Assembly (NCBI RefSeq): GCF_051020765.1
Contig: NC_134929.1
Span: 4,800,786-4,864,785 of the forward strand
Source: Lasioglossum baleicum
Taxonomy: Eukaryota; Arthropoda; Insecta; Hymenoptera; Halictidae
Length of the DNA: 64,000 bases
Reading direction: 5' to 3'
A program made the translations under genes and the position numbers. How positions within the stretch are numbered: position 1 is the stretch's first letter; every line of letters begins with the position of its first letter. This document shows positions 22,855 to 32,506 of this stretch, piece after piece. The notes under the pieces are model-generated. The model was not told where the DNA came from. It searched no databases and was given only the letters and a program-made list of their open reading frames with translations.

Positions 22855-22904
22855 GCGGCGCGAGCAGCCAGAGGCCTGCGGAGTCTCATCCGTGCCGACC
22901 ACTG

Positions 22905-23130
22905 GGATAAAGAATTTAACGTCGGGGATAGGGTAATGAAGCGACAGCGAGTTCTCTCCTCAGCGGCGAACTACGTCGCGGCAAAATTAGTGCCGAAATT
23001 TACCGGCCCTGTCACGGTCACGAAAAAGCTGTCGCCGGGGGTGTACGTCCTAACCGCGGAGGACGGACGCAACCTCGGTAAGGCACACATCGAAGATCTC
23101 AAGAGCCATACTTCCCTCCACATACACCAA
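22905..23130 (+). pseudogene. Ty3/gypsy integrase C-terminal domain
   Basis: Continues the integrase frame after the hAT insertion: WDKEFNVGDRVMKRQ, then LVPKFTGPVTVTKKLSPG and VLTAEDGRNLGKAHIEDLK. This is the small beta-barrel (GPY/F-type) end of gypsy integrases, which binds DNA or chromatin. It is followed within ~60 bp by the ATG of a Gag-like ORF instead of an LTR. Confidence 0.88.
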
Positions 23131-23189
23131 CGGACACAAATTGATATCGTAGGATTCTTTTTTTTCCATTTCACAGCGTCGCACCCAAA

Positions 23190-24630
23190 ATGGACCGGGC
23201 GAGGAAGATAGAGGCAAGACTAAGGGCTTTATACCCGCTGCCGGGGGGATGTCGAGCGGCAACGGCGAGCATAATGTGCCGGCCGCTCGTACCCCAAGGA
23301 GAAAAACCAACCTCCCAATATGAGGAACAGATACCGGGGAAAACACCCCGGGGACCGACAGAGGAGCCACGTTACGTTAGCACAGCGACTATAACGCTGG
23401 CAGCCCCGCTGCGTGCTCAAGGGAAGGAGGAGGTACCGGGGGAAACACCATCGGAGCCCCCCGGCAAGATGGTGCCGACGCGAGCATCAGAGGGGTCCGT
23501 AAAACAGAAAAGCGAGAAGCCAGCGGAACCTCTCGCCACGCGGGCAGTTATCGAGGCCACGGCCCCGATACCAAATGACCACACCATCGTCCAGACTAGG
23601 GTTGTAACTATTCCGAAGCTTCGAAGGATTCGAAGGAACGAAGGGAAGCTTCGAAGTCTTCCAAGTGCTCGAAATTTCAGTCTTCGAAATGTATGAAGTT
23701 ATAAGTTCCATACCATGTCACGATTTTTGATAAATAAAAATATTAACTTTCAGTCACTGGTGACTGACACTGAACTTTCCGTTTTGATTTTTCGTAATTA
23801 AATTAAATTTAAAAGAGTGCATTCTATTAATAAATTTCGGGATCATATCACGAATGTACTTAAAAAATAATACTTTGCAAACAAAATTTTAATGAGTTTT
23901 ATTAAATTCGGTGAAATCGGATATCGCGGACTAAATGAAAAGAAAGGCAAGACAGGCTTGGCGCTTGACAAAACTCACGTATTCAGTAGGACTGTAAGAC
24001 TGTAACTTTCCTTCGAAGGTCGAAGATTTCGAAGCTTCGAAACTTCGGAACTTCGAAGTTTCTGAAATCGAAGCATCGAAATCTTCGACCTTCGAAGGAA
24101 AGTTACAGCCCTAGTCCAGACGCGGGAGGAATGGGAGACCAGCGTGAGGATCTGGGCGAAGTCTTTCGGCCGGGGGAGCGCCCGTTGGCGGGAACAGCAG
24201 GCGCAGAAGTCACGCCCGGGTCCGGAGCAGCTACCCGCCAACACAGCTACTAGGGCGTCGGACCCGGAGGCGAAAGTGACGTCGATAGCCGTGATATCGC
24301 CAGGACCCCCTCGGACGAAGGAGACCCCGTCCGAAAAGGTGGTCGAGAGGATGAAGCGGGTCCAGATGGAGCATCGAAGGGCGACGGAGATATCGACTCC
24401 GAGGGTGCAAGGAGACGAGACCCCAGGGCCGAGCTACGAAAGGGCAAGAACAACCCCGACGACCGGGCCAAAATGGCGGGGAGCCGCCAAAAAGAGGAGA
24501 GGGAGCGAGGTCGAGAATGGCTGCTGGCGGTGCCACAATATGGGCCACACCCATACAGAGTGCCGGGTCGAGCAGCGTTGGGAGTCCTGTTTCCGGTGTG
24601 GGCGACCGTTCTACACGGTGAAAAGTTATG
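23190..24630 (+). pseudogene. Gag-like zinc-knuckle ORF downstream of integrase (MITE-split)
   Basis: The ORF starts at ATG 23190 (MDRARKIEARLRALY), is split by a MITE (23597-24113, duplicated GTCCAGAC) and resumes with EEWETSVRIWAKSF. The middle is Pro/Glu/Lys-rich and low complexity. The end has a CCHC knuckle, CWRCHNMGHTHTEC, and the start of a second one with Tyr in place of His (CFRCGRPFYTVKS), cut off near 24625. This is the nucleocapsid end of a gypsy Gag, and no capsid domain is evident. Its position after integrase matches the second copy at 48396-52032. Confidence 0.8.
23597..24113. mobile_element. hAT-type MITE, 517 bp, with TTCGAAG subterminal repeats
   Basis: Ends TAGGG(T/C)TGTAACT are inverted and flanked by the 8-bp duplication GTCCAGAC (23589-23596, 24114-24121). 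Subterminal regions are crowded with TTCGAAG/CTTCGAA copies (about 23618-23690 and 24010-24100), probably transposase-binding motifs. It has no coding capacity and interrupts the Gag-like ORF. Confidence 0.93.
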
Positions 24631-24828
24631 TTAACTATATTAATAGTTTATGTTATAATGTATATAGTTAAAATAAACATTAGGTTAAGTTAAAACCTTT
24701 TATAATTATTAAGAATCCACGCCCTACAATCCCTAAAAAGAAATTATATTCGACAGAAGATTGATTCATTGATCCAATCGAGGTAATATGTTGTATAAAT
24801 TTCTATGTGTTATTGTAGTGGGCTTGAT

Positions 24829-24879
24829 CAAAATTAGTGCCGAAATTTACCGGCCACGTCACGGTCACGAAAAAGCTGT
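24829..24879 (+). repeat. 51-bp duplicate of integrase C-terminal sequence
   Basis: Matches 22982-23032 with two differences (AAAATTAGTGCCGAAATTTA... to ...AAAAAGCTGT). It sits alone between AT-rich DNA and the mariner fragment. A second broken gypsy copy or template switching could explain it. Confidence 0.85.
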
Positions 24880-25103
24880 AAAACCAAATATCCATGGTTC
24901 GAAGCTTCTTCTCTGTATGTATTTGGTGGGATCAGCAGGGTGAAATTTATTATGAGCTGCTGAAACCGAAAGAGACTATCACGGGGGGGCGCTATCGACT
25001 TCAATTGATGCGTTTAAGTCGAGCCATAAAAGAAAAACGGCCGCTATACGAGCAGAGACACGACAAAGTGATTTTGCTACATGACAACGCTCGGCCTCAT
25101 GTC
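24880..25103 (+). pseudogene. mariner transposase fragment
   Basis: Reads PNIHGSKLLLCIWWDQQGE, then YYELLKPKETITGGRYR and HDKVILLHDNARPHV. These are the WWD and HDNARPH signatures of mariner transposases, the latter carrying the second catalytic Asp. About 75 codons remain. The N-terminus is cut at the integrase duplicate and the C-terminus stops just before element X. Inactive. Confidence 0.93.
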
Positions 25104-25545
25104 ATTCGAACCTGTATATGCGTGTGTACGCGCGTGTACGTTAGAGTGGTCCTTATTTTTCGACTTTCGAATTTTTTTCGTGACACCCCCCAGAATTGTG
25201 ACACTGTACGCAAAAATAAAGTGTGCAAAATTTGAAATCGATCGGATAACGGGAAGTGCTGCCGCATCGACTTTGAAAATTTTTTAATTTTGTAACTCGA
25301 CTTTCTCCACTGTAGTATATCATAAATATATATTTTTACATATCGTTGAATTTGTCTTTTTACGCACTATAATAATGTAGAAACAAAATGTAGCATTAAT
25401 TTAAAAAAAAAAATTCGTGACCTTGAAATCTCAAAAATTGACTTTTCAAAAACATTTTTTTTTTGCATTATATTTAATGTAATAAACAATACAACTTTTG
25501 TCTAAGAAATTTTTTTATATTTTTATAAATAGCGAAAATATTTAG

Positions 25546-26596
25546 ACATTCCCATTTATACGTCCTTCTATCGTATAGAAAAAATGCAGATTTCATAACT
25601 GTAATGAAATAATTTTTATTCTCATTAAGGTTACAGTTTTTTAATTATATAATATTATTACTGCTATTTCTTACGAGCAGAATAGTTTGTATGAAGTAGT
25701 AAAATGTTAAAAAATACAGCTACATCCGCATGATCTCAGGATCCGTTAGGTTCGACCTACTGATCGAAAGACCCCGAACCAAAGTTCAGGGGTGTTCCGT
25801 CGCAAGGAACAGTATTTGTCCCAAGATCTTTCTCTTCGCGAGAGAAGAATAGCAGCACGAAAAATTTGTCCCTCGCATCCCCTTTATGACCAGGTCGCAG
25901 TTAAAAGTAAAGAAGTGTATTCATTTGCAAGGAACTGTGTTTTCGTCGCGGAAAACCATTCCATCGACATCGTCTTTCGAACCCTTGTTTACGACTGGTC
26001 CGCAACAGGGAGGCCTTTTCGACGAGCTCGCAACAAAGGACCTTTCCAAAGATTAAAAAACCTTCCGCTTGGTGACCATCCCAGATGCACCCAAAACATT
26101 TAACTTATGTTCTTATAATCCCTCATAAATTCACAACGTTTTCTATATCTCGGTCTCCCCTTTACGACTATTCTGGACCATTAAAAATACGGACCCAAAG
26201 AACACCAACGCTTTTTAAGTACGGTTTTAAACCATATACCCGCGGTCATTGAATTTTGAGGTACCAAGACGTTTCATTGCTCGAGTCAGGTATCGCACTA
26301 CTCCTTCCTCGGGTAAACTCTCCTTCCGAACTATTGGAAGGGGAATTAAACAATTAAGAATGTCCTGATTGGACAAGCCTAAGTTTAACTGACCAACCAC
26401 GGCTTCTTAGGGGCTCATGACAATTGGTGGTACACACCTTTCAACACAACAGACTTCACTTCTCATCCATGAGAGGAACCTCCCTTTCGTTAATACTCGA
26501 GACAGTTCAGTACAATTTTTGCCTAGTTTCGAACACGACTTCTCCAGTTTTTTACCGAGTGCCGTAGAAAACGGAAAGTGAAAATTCACGTGAAAG
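25546..26596. other. Non-coding stretch inside element X
   Basis: From ~25700 to ~26590 the composition becomes GC-richer than the flanks, with CAAGGAAC and ACCATCCCAGATGCACCC segments. This could be a solo LTR or the 5' part of the X gene, but no ends, primer site or protein similarity were recognised. Confidence 0.3.
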
Positions 26597-27398
26597 GTGC
26601 AAACTAGAGGAGAAAAGTTATCTCTACTGGATCATGATCTAGATCAAATTATTGGTGCTAAGTTACCATCTATTGGACAAGCGTTAAGAGTTTTGTGTTA
26701 TAACATACGTAAGGTAAAATTAAATGTACGTGAGAGTGCTTCTTTAGTTCTGAAGGAAGTTGAGGTCATTTGGGAAAAAGCACGAATCCCTACCAAAAAA
26801 ACGCAACATAGCGTTGCAAAATTGAACTCGCTGCATGCTGAATGGAGGGCATTACAAAAAAGTTCCACACGCCGAAGTCGATTCCAAGAAAAGCGAGAAC
26901 AAGATTTTCGTGATAAATTAGATGATCTATTCGATATTGCACACGCTGATGCATTACAATTGATCACCACAGAAGAAGATAAATTATTTCTACAAAATCA
27001 GAGAAAGAAGGGACGACCTGGCTCAATAATTGGAGGGGATCGCGTACTACATCAAACAGAAAAAAAAATAGCACTTCGAAAGGAGCAAGAAGAATCAAGG
27101 GGTCATTCCATGCCGAATCGATCACTTTTTGCAGGCACCACGGCCGATTTTTTTCTAACTGACATATGTTGTAGTCCATGCGAAATTAGGGGGGGTTTAA
27201 GTCATCATTTTGCCGGTTTCGAATTTTTTTAGAAATGGCAGGCCTTCAAAGTTTTCAATTTTTGCCCATTTCGGCGAAAACGGGCCTCACTTACGAATTT
27301 TTATCTCAAGAACGGTTTGTCCGATTGAGCTAAATTTTTTTTTGTTTTATTCGGAAAAGATTGGGCTATTACAAAATAATTTTTTCAACCTCGACAAT

Positions 27399-27658
27399 TG
27401 TTGAAAATTGGTCAATACAGGCGAACATTCAATTCAAATCGGTCCGTCGTAACCGACAGCGACGCCACCGCGAATGCGAGTCTACCAAAAGGACGGCCAA
27501 TGAGAGAGTCCGTTTTCTGTGCCTAAAAACGATGATACATGAAAATGTAATAACGTTTCATAAAGTTTATATTCTATATGTATAATTCAATTTACAATAA
27601 AGTAGTATGTTCAAGAGTTCAGATATATCGGAAGAACAATTTAATTAAAAACCCAACA
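27399..27658 (+). repeat. Copia 5' LTR
   Basis: Begins TGTTGAAAATTGG and ends AAAACCCAACA, about 260 bp. It is identical to the 3' LTR except T/C at one position (AACGTTTCATAAAG here) and the last base. The low divergence means a recent insertion. Confidence 0.95.
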
Positions 27659-27672
27659 GGTTATGGGCCCAG
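27659..27672 (+). promoter_or_regulatory. Copia primer binding site (tRNA-iMet internal type)
   Basis: GGTTATGGGCCCAG directly follows the 5' LTR. It is the same motif as in Drosophila copia, which primes from a half-molecule of initiator tRNA-Met. Confidence 0.9.
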
Positions 27673-27783
27673 GTAACTCCGTTAATAAGAAAAGATTAAC
27701 ATAACCTCAAAACGTCACGTGTTGGACGAGCCCATAAGGAACGGGAAGACCGTTGAAACTTTGAAAGTGTTACCAGATCGAAA

Positions 27784-30700
27784 ATGGCAAGTACCACGAC
27801 CAAATTCGAAATACTAAATAAAGAAAATTATGATACATGGGAGTTACAAATGAAGGCCACATTAATAAAATGTGATCTATGGGAATACGTGGATGGCTCA
27901 AAGCCAATACCAGAAAACGCCGCATTAGCAGCCGCGTGGAGGAAAAATGATGGGAAAGCACTCTCCGAATTAATTCTAAGTATAGAAAAATCGGAGTTAA
28001 AGCACATCAAAAGATGTGCACAATCGAGAGAAGCCTGGATGGCCCTAAAGGGACATTTCCAATCCAAAGGCCCTGCTCGAAAAATAATGTTACTAAGGAA
28101 GATTGTAATACATAAAATGAAGGAAGGAGAGGATCTGCGTGAACATTTGGACCAGTTTATGGACGCCGTGGATAAACTTGAAGAAATCGGTATAAAAATT
28201 AACGACGAATTATTATCAATATTAATGTTATGTAGCCTTCTAGAATCGTTTGATGCTTTCCAACGAGCTATGACGGCAAGAGATGACGTCCCCACGCCTG
28301 AGAATATGAAAATTAAAATTCTTGAAGATTCGGTTTCCAGAAGAGGTTTAACTAACCAAGAGGATGACCAAAAGGTGATGTTTGCAAAAGGAGGTCGTAA
28401 TTACCCTCAGAAGGGAACACAAAATTTCCAACAAAGATGGAACTACCACAGAGGATCTCAAAATTATAGAGGAGATAACAATCAACAGCATCACTATACT
28501 AGAGGAAAATCAGGTGCATCTAATTCAATTAAATGTTCTACATGTGGAAAACAAAGTCATTTCACACGTAATTGTTTTTCTAGGTTCCCGAAGTCGCATA
28601 CGGAACAGCCATATATTAAAACGTCAGCCAGATCTGTGAATGAAATAAACAGATCAGAATCAGTAAGTCAAGTTGATTTGGTAGAAGAAATCGCTCTTTT
28701 TCAAACAAGCCACCTCGCTCAGAAAACAAATTTATGGTGCCTCGACAGTGGGTCCTCTTCCCATATGATTCCCATAAAGGAAAATCTAGAGAATTACTCG
28801 AGAGTACAAAAACCACTCAACTTAGCGAATAACGACACCACAATGATATCCGGAGTAGGGGAGGCAAAACTAACGATCAATAATGGAATTGACGATCGTA
28901 AACTAAGATTAAGTAAAGTATATCACGTCAAAGATCTACGAACAAACTTGATGTCCGTATCGAAAATAACGGATAAAGGCTATGACGTCACATTCAAGAG
29001 GGACTGTGCTGTGGTAAAAGATCGATCTGGGAATACTCTAATAACCGCTGATCGAAAAGGAGATCTATACTATGTAGAGGAGAAAAACAGTAAATGTTAT
29101 GTGGCTGATGCGACTTCGAAGAGGGAACCAGAAAACTTAATTGATATTTGGCATGGAAGACTCGGTCATTTAAACGTTCACGACATGAAGATGATGCTAC
29201 GTGAAGAGAAAGTCTACGGATTGAACTTTAATCCAGAAGAGGATATAAGGAACTGTGAAATATGTGCTCAAGAAAAACTAACACGGATACCCTTCCGACC
29301 GGTACAAAATGATCGTACCAACGAGATTCTAGAAATCGTACATGCTGATGTATGCGGACCCATGAGGATTCCATCTCATTCGGGAGCCCGCTACTTTATT
29401 GTCTTTGTAGATGACAAGTGTAGATGGTGTAGTCTAGAATTCATTAAACAAAAATCAGAAGTATTAGAATGCTTCAAGAAATACAAAACCAGAGTTGAAA
29501 CTGAAACGGGAAAGAAACTGAAGTTCTTCCAGACAGATAACGGTAAGGAATTCTGCAATAATGAATTCAATGATTATCTGAATCAACACGGTATTCAACG
29601 ACGATTATCCGCTCCGTACAAGCCGCAGCAAAATGGCGTAGCGGAGCGAATGAATCGGATTTTAGTAGAAATGGGCCGCTGCCTTTTGAAACAAGCTAAA
29701 ATGCCACCAATATTTTGGGCAGAAGCCATTAATACAGCGTGCTATATACGGAACAGGTGTATCAGCAAGGCCCTGAAAGGGGATACGCCACATATGATCT
29801 GGAAGCAGAAGAAACCTACTTTGACATATTTTAAAACTTTTGGATGCAAAGCATTCGTACTCGATAAAACGGTGAAAGGAAAATTTACGTCACGAGGGAA
29901 ACCATGTGTTCTTGTCGGCTATTCACAAATTTCAAAAGCGTACAGACTCTGGGATCCAGAAACAAAGAAATTAATAGTCAGCCGAGACGTAAAATTTATG
30001 GACTCGATGTACTACGACGAAAACCTTAAAAATTTCGAATCCGAAGAGGAAGTCTGGCCTGAAGAGACCACTGACGAACATCGAGATCAATCAAATTTAG
30101 AGATCATCACTGATATTACTACGGAAAACGTACCTACACCTAACGACAGTACAGAAGAAGCTGAATGTAATCGCCGCGGCAGAGGCAGACCGAAGATACT
30201 ACGGACGGGATCCAGGGGGAGACCCAGGAAAATTTACAATACGGTGCCAACTAGTCCCAGGATAGATGAATTGTCATCCGAGGACATGTCCGAACTGGAA
30301 GATGATGTCTTCGTTAACTATTTGGCTCTGCCAGAATTAGAAACGTGGGAAAGTGCAATGGATTCACCCGACGCGACTTCGTGGATGGGAGCTCTAGAGG
30401 ATGAATTTTTGTCATTGATTCATAACGAGACTTGGGATATAGTCGACCGCCCACAAAAACGAAAAATTATCAAAAATCGTTTGGTACTCACTACAAAAGA
30501 CAATGGAGTAAACGAAAAGAAAAAGGTCCGCCTAGTCGCCAAAGGCTGCACACAGTTGCCCGGAGTGGACTATAAGGAAACTTACTCACCAGTAGTAAGA
30601 ATGAAATCAATTCGCCTACTGGCGGCGTTAGCAGCGGAAAAAGAACTAACTATCCACCAAATGGATGTGGTTACAGCCTATCTGAATGGGGAATTAGAAG

Positions 30701-31731
30701 AGGAAATATTCATGGAAATCCCTATCCAGTTGGAACAAGTATTAAAGAAAATAATCGATCTTAAACCCATCGGAGTCGCTAATACAACGATTAAAGACCA
30801 AAGGATCATCAAGACGGCTGAAAAATGGTTGAAGAAACTGAAGAACAATCCAGATAGCGTATGCTTACTGAGACGTTCACTCTACGGCCTGAAACGATCA
30901 GGAGTACAATGGTATAAACGACTTAAATGTGAACTATTAAAACTAGGGTTGAAACCCTCAACCCATGATCCATGTTTCTTTTACAAATATAATGAAACTG
31001 ATACGTTGTATCTAACAATCTACGTTGATGATATACTGATCGCTTCAGACCAACCAAATTGGATAGAAGAAGTTAAAAATGGCTTATCAAGAAACTTTCA
31101 AATGAAAGATTTAGGCAAAATAAGGAAATGCCTTGGCATTGACTTCTATCAAAATACAAGGGATCACTCTGTTACGCTTTCACAAAGCGGTTATATTGAT
31201 AAATTACTCGAAAAATTCGGCATGAGTAATTGTAAGACGGCCAACACTCCAATAGAGCCACACACTAATTTAACACGACCAGAGAAGGATGACTCGAAAA
31301 TTATGGCTGAATTACCTTACCAAAATCTAATCGGTGGATTACTGTATCTAGCCATTTCCACACGCTCTGATATATTGTTCTCGGTAAGTTTTCTAAGTCA
31401 ATTTAATTCAAGTTATGATTACAGCCATTGGAAAGCAGGAAAAAGAATCCTGCGATACCTCAAGGGAACCAAAAATTATAAGTTAACATACAAAAGGGAC
31501 GAACGAGAACTATATGGGGTAGCAGATGCAGACTGGGCATCTAACCATTTGGACAGGCGATCATTCACAGGATACGCCTTCATACTTTCCTCATGTCCGA
31601 TAAGCTGGAAAGTTCGAAAACAGAGGACGACTGCTCTGTCTACGACAGAGGCCGAATACATGGCCATATCAGAAGCCGTTAGGGAGATTTTATTTCTGCA
31701 GGGTCTCTTAAATTCGATAGGAATACCATGA
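27784..31731 (+). CDS. Copia Gag-Pol polyprotein (stop and frameshift near the RNase H end)
   Basis: A 1315-codon frame from ATG 27784. In order: Gag (~1-240); CCHC zinc knuckle CSTCGKQSHFTRNC (251-264); aspartic protease LDSGSS (Asp321); integrase zinc domain (His457, then CEICAQEK) and DDE core with Asp522 (HADVCGP), Asp585 (QTDNGKEF) and Glu621 (NGVAERMNR), a 35-residue spacing; RT with YVDD at 1080-1083; RNase H with DADWASN and STTEAEYMAISEA. The order protease-integrase-RT is diagnostic of Copia. A TGA at 31729-31731 ends the frame, probably one C-to-T change. Family-like sequence continues to ~31976 with one further frameshift near 31830. Confidence 0.95.
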   Translation: MASTTTKFEILNKENYDTWELQMKATLIKCDLWEYVDGSKPIPENAALAAAWRKNDGKALSELILSIEKSELKHIKRCAQSREAWMALKGHFQSKGPARKIMLLRKIVIHKMKEGEDLREHLDQFMDAVDKLEEIGIKINDELLSILMLCSLLESFDAFQRAMTARDDVPTPENMKIKILEDSVSRRGLTNQEDDQKVMFAKGGRNYPQKGTQNFQQRWNYHRGSQNYRGDNNQQHHYTRGKSGASNSIKCSTCGKQSHFTRNCFSRFPKSHTEQPYIKTSARSVNEINRSESVSQVDLVEEIALFQTSHLAQKTNLWCLDSGSSSHMIPIKENLENYSRVQKPLNLANNDTTMISGVGEAKLTINNGIDDRKLRLSKVYHVKDLRTNLMSVSKITDKGYDVTFKRDCAVVKDRSGNTLITADRKGDLYYVEEKNSKCYVADATSKREPENLIDIWHGRLGHLNVHDMKMMLREEKVYGLNFNPEEDIRNCEICAQEKLTRIPFRPVQNDRTNEILEIVHADVCGPMRIPSHSGARYFIVFVDDKCRWCSLEFIKQKSEVLECFKKYKTRVETETGKKLKFFQTDNGKEFCNNEFNDYLNQHGIQRRLSAPYKPQQNGVAERMNRILVEMGRCLLKQAKMPPIFWAEAINTACYIRNRCISKALKGDTPHMIWKQKKPTLTYFKTFGCKAFVLDKTVKGKFTSRGKPCVLVGYSQISKAYRLWDPETKKLIVSRDVKFMDSMYYDENLKNFESEEEVWPEETTDEHRDQSNLEIITDITTENVPTPNDSTEEAECNRRGRGRPKILRTGSRGRPRKIYNTVPTSPRIDELSSEDMSELEDDVFVNYLALPELETWESAMDSPDATSWMGALEDEFLSLIHNETWDIVDRPQKRKIIKNRLVLTTKDNGVNEKKKVRLVAKGCTQLPGVDYKETYSPVVRMKSIRLLAALAAEKELTIHQMDVVTAYLNGELEEEIFMEIPIQLEQVLKKIIDLKPIGVANTTIKDQRIIKTAEKWLKKLKNNPDSVCLLRRSLYGLKRSGVQWYKRLKCELLKLGLKPSTHDPCFFYKYNETDTLYLTIYVDDILIASDQPNWIEEVKNGLSRNFQMKDLGKIRKCLGIDFYQNTRDHSVTLSQSGYIDKLLEKFGMSNCKTANTPIEPHTNLTRPEKDDSKIMAELPYQNLIGGLLYLAISTRSDILFSVSFLSQFNSSYDYSHWKAGKRILRYLKGTKNYKLTYKRDERELYGVADADWASNHLDRRSFTGYAFILSSCPISWKVRKQRTTALSTTEAEYMAISEAVREILFLQGLLNSIGIP

Positions 31732-32007
31732 ACGATTACACTCTGGAATGATTCTCAAAGTGCACAGAATCAAATAAAAAATAACCCAAACCATTCAAGG
31801 TCCAAACACATGGACGTACGACATTTTTCGTACGTGAAAATCTGGAAAAACGGGTTATGAAGCTGGAATATCTACCATCGGAGGATATGCCAGCTGATGT
31901 ACTGACGAAGGGACTCACTTATAATCGTCACACAAATTGTCTAAGCCGACTAGGGATGGACATCAGTAATATAGAGTGAAGATTGTTCGACCGTATTGAA
32001 GGGGAGG

Positions 32008-32266
32008 TGTTGAAAATTGGTCAATACAGGCGAACATTCAATTCAAATCGGTCCGTCGTAACCGACAGCGACGCCACCGCGAATGCGAGTCTACCAAAAG
32101 GACGGCCAATGAGAGAGTCCGTTTTCTGTGCCTAAAAACGATGATACATGAAAATGTAATAACGTTCCATAAAGTTTATATTCTATATGTATAATTCAAT
32201 TTACAATAAAGTAGTATGTTCAAGAGTTCAGATATATCGGAAGAACAATTTAATTAAAAACCCAAC
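32008..32266 (+). repeat. Copia 3' LTR
   Basis: 259 bp, with one internal difference from the 5' LTR. It is preceded by the polypurine tract GAAGGGGAGG at 31998-32007. It carries AATAAAG near the middle of its 3' half as a likely polyadenylation signal. Confidence 0.95.
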
Positions 32267-32506
32267 TTTATAATGTCGAAAAATTTAAACAAATTCTTCT
32301 TTTGCGTTTTTTTCGATGATGGGGCGGAGTGATTTAAATTTTGAAAAAAATATGGTTATATTCCTTGAAGTTCCCCCTTTAAAATGAGCCCTTGAACAAG
32401 ATGGTATCTTTAAAATTGGCGTTACAATGAGCTGGTAAAGGACGCCGTGTACCTCCGTTTCAGGTAGAGGCGAGTCGAGAGCACGGCTATTATGGTCCGT
32501 TGTCTA

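Larger units (their letters stand above)
17107..22904 (-). mobile_element. hAT transposon converted to a foldback, 5.8 kb
   Basis: Terminal repeats begin CAGTGGTCGGCACGGATGA at both ends (left at 17107, complement of the right end at 22904). The 8-bp target duplication GGATAAAG lies at 17099-17106 and 22905-22912, within the gypsy integrase. Both features are hAT hallmarks. Arms 17107-18533 and 19622-21056 plus 22855-22904 are reverse complements ~1.43-1.49 kb long around a ~1.1 kb unique loop holding the 5' half of the transposase gene. The right arm is interrupted by another transposon (21057-22854). Confidence 0.93.
27399..32266 (+). mobile_element. Nearly intact Ty1/Copia retrotransposon, 4.87 kb
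   Basis: Complete layout: 5' LTR, primer binding site, one Gag-Pol frame (27784-31731 plus a decayed tail), polypurine tract GAAGGGGAGG (31998-32007) and 3' LTR (32008-32266). It is inserted in the left arm of foldback Y, whose right arm preserves the empty site. Comparison with that arm shows no clean 5-bp duplication. The only obvious damage is near the end of RNase H. Confidence 0.95.
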
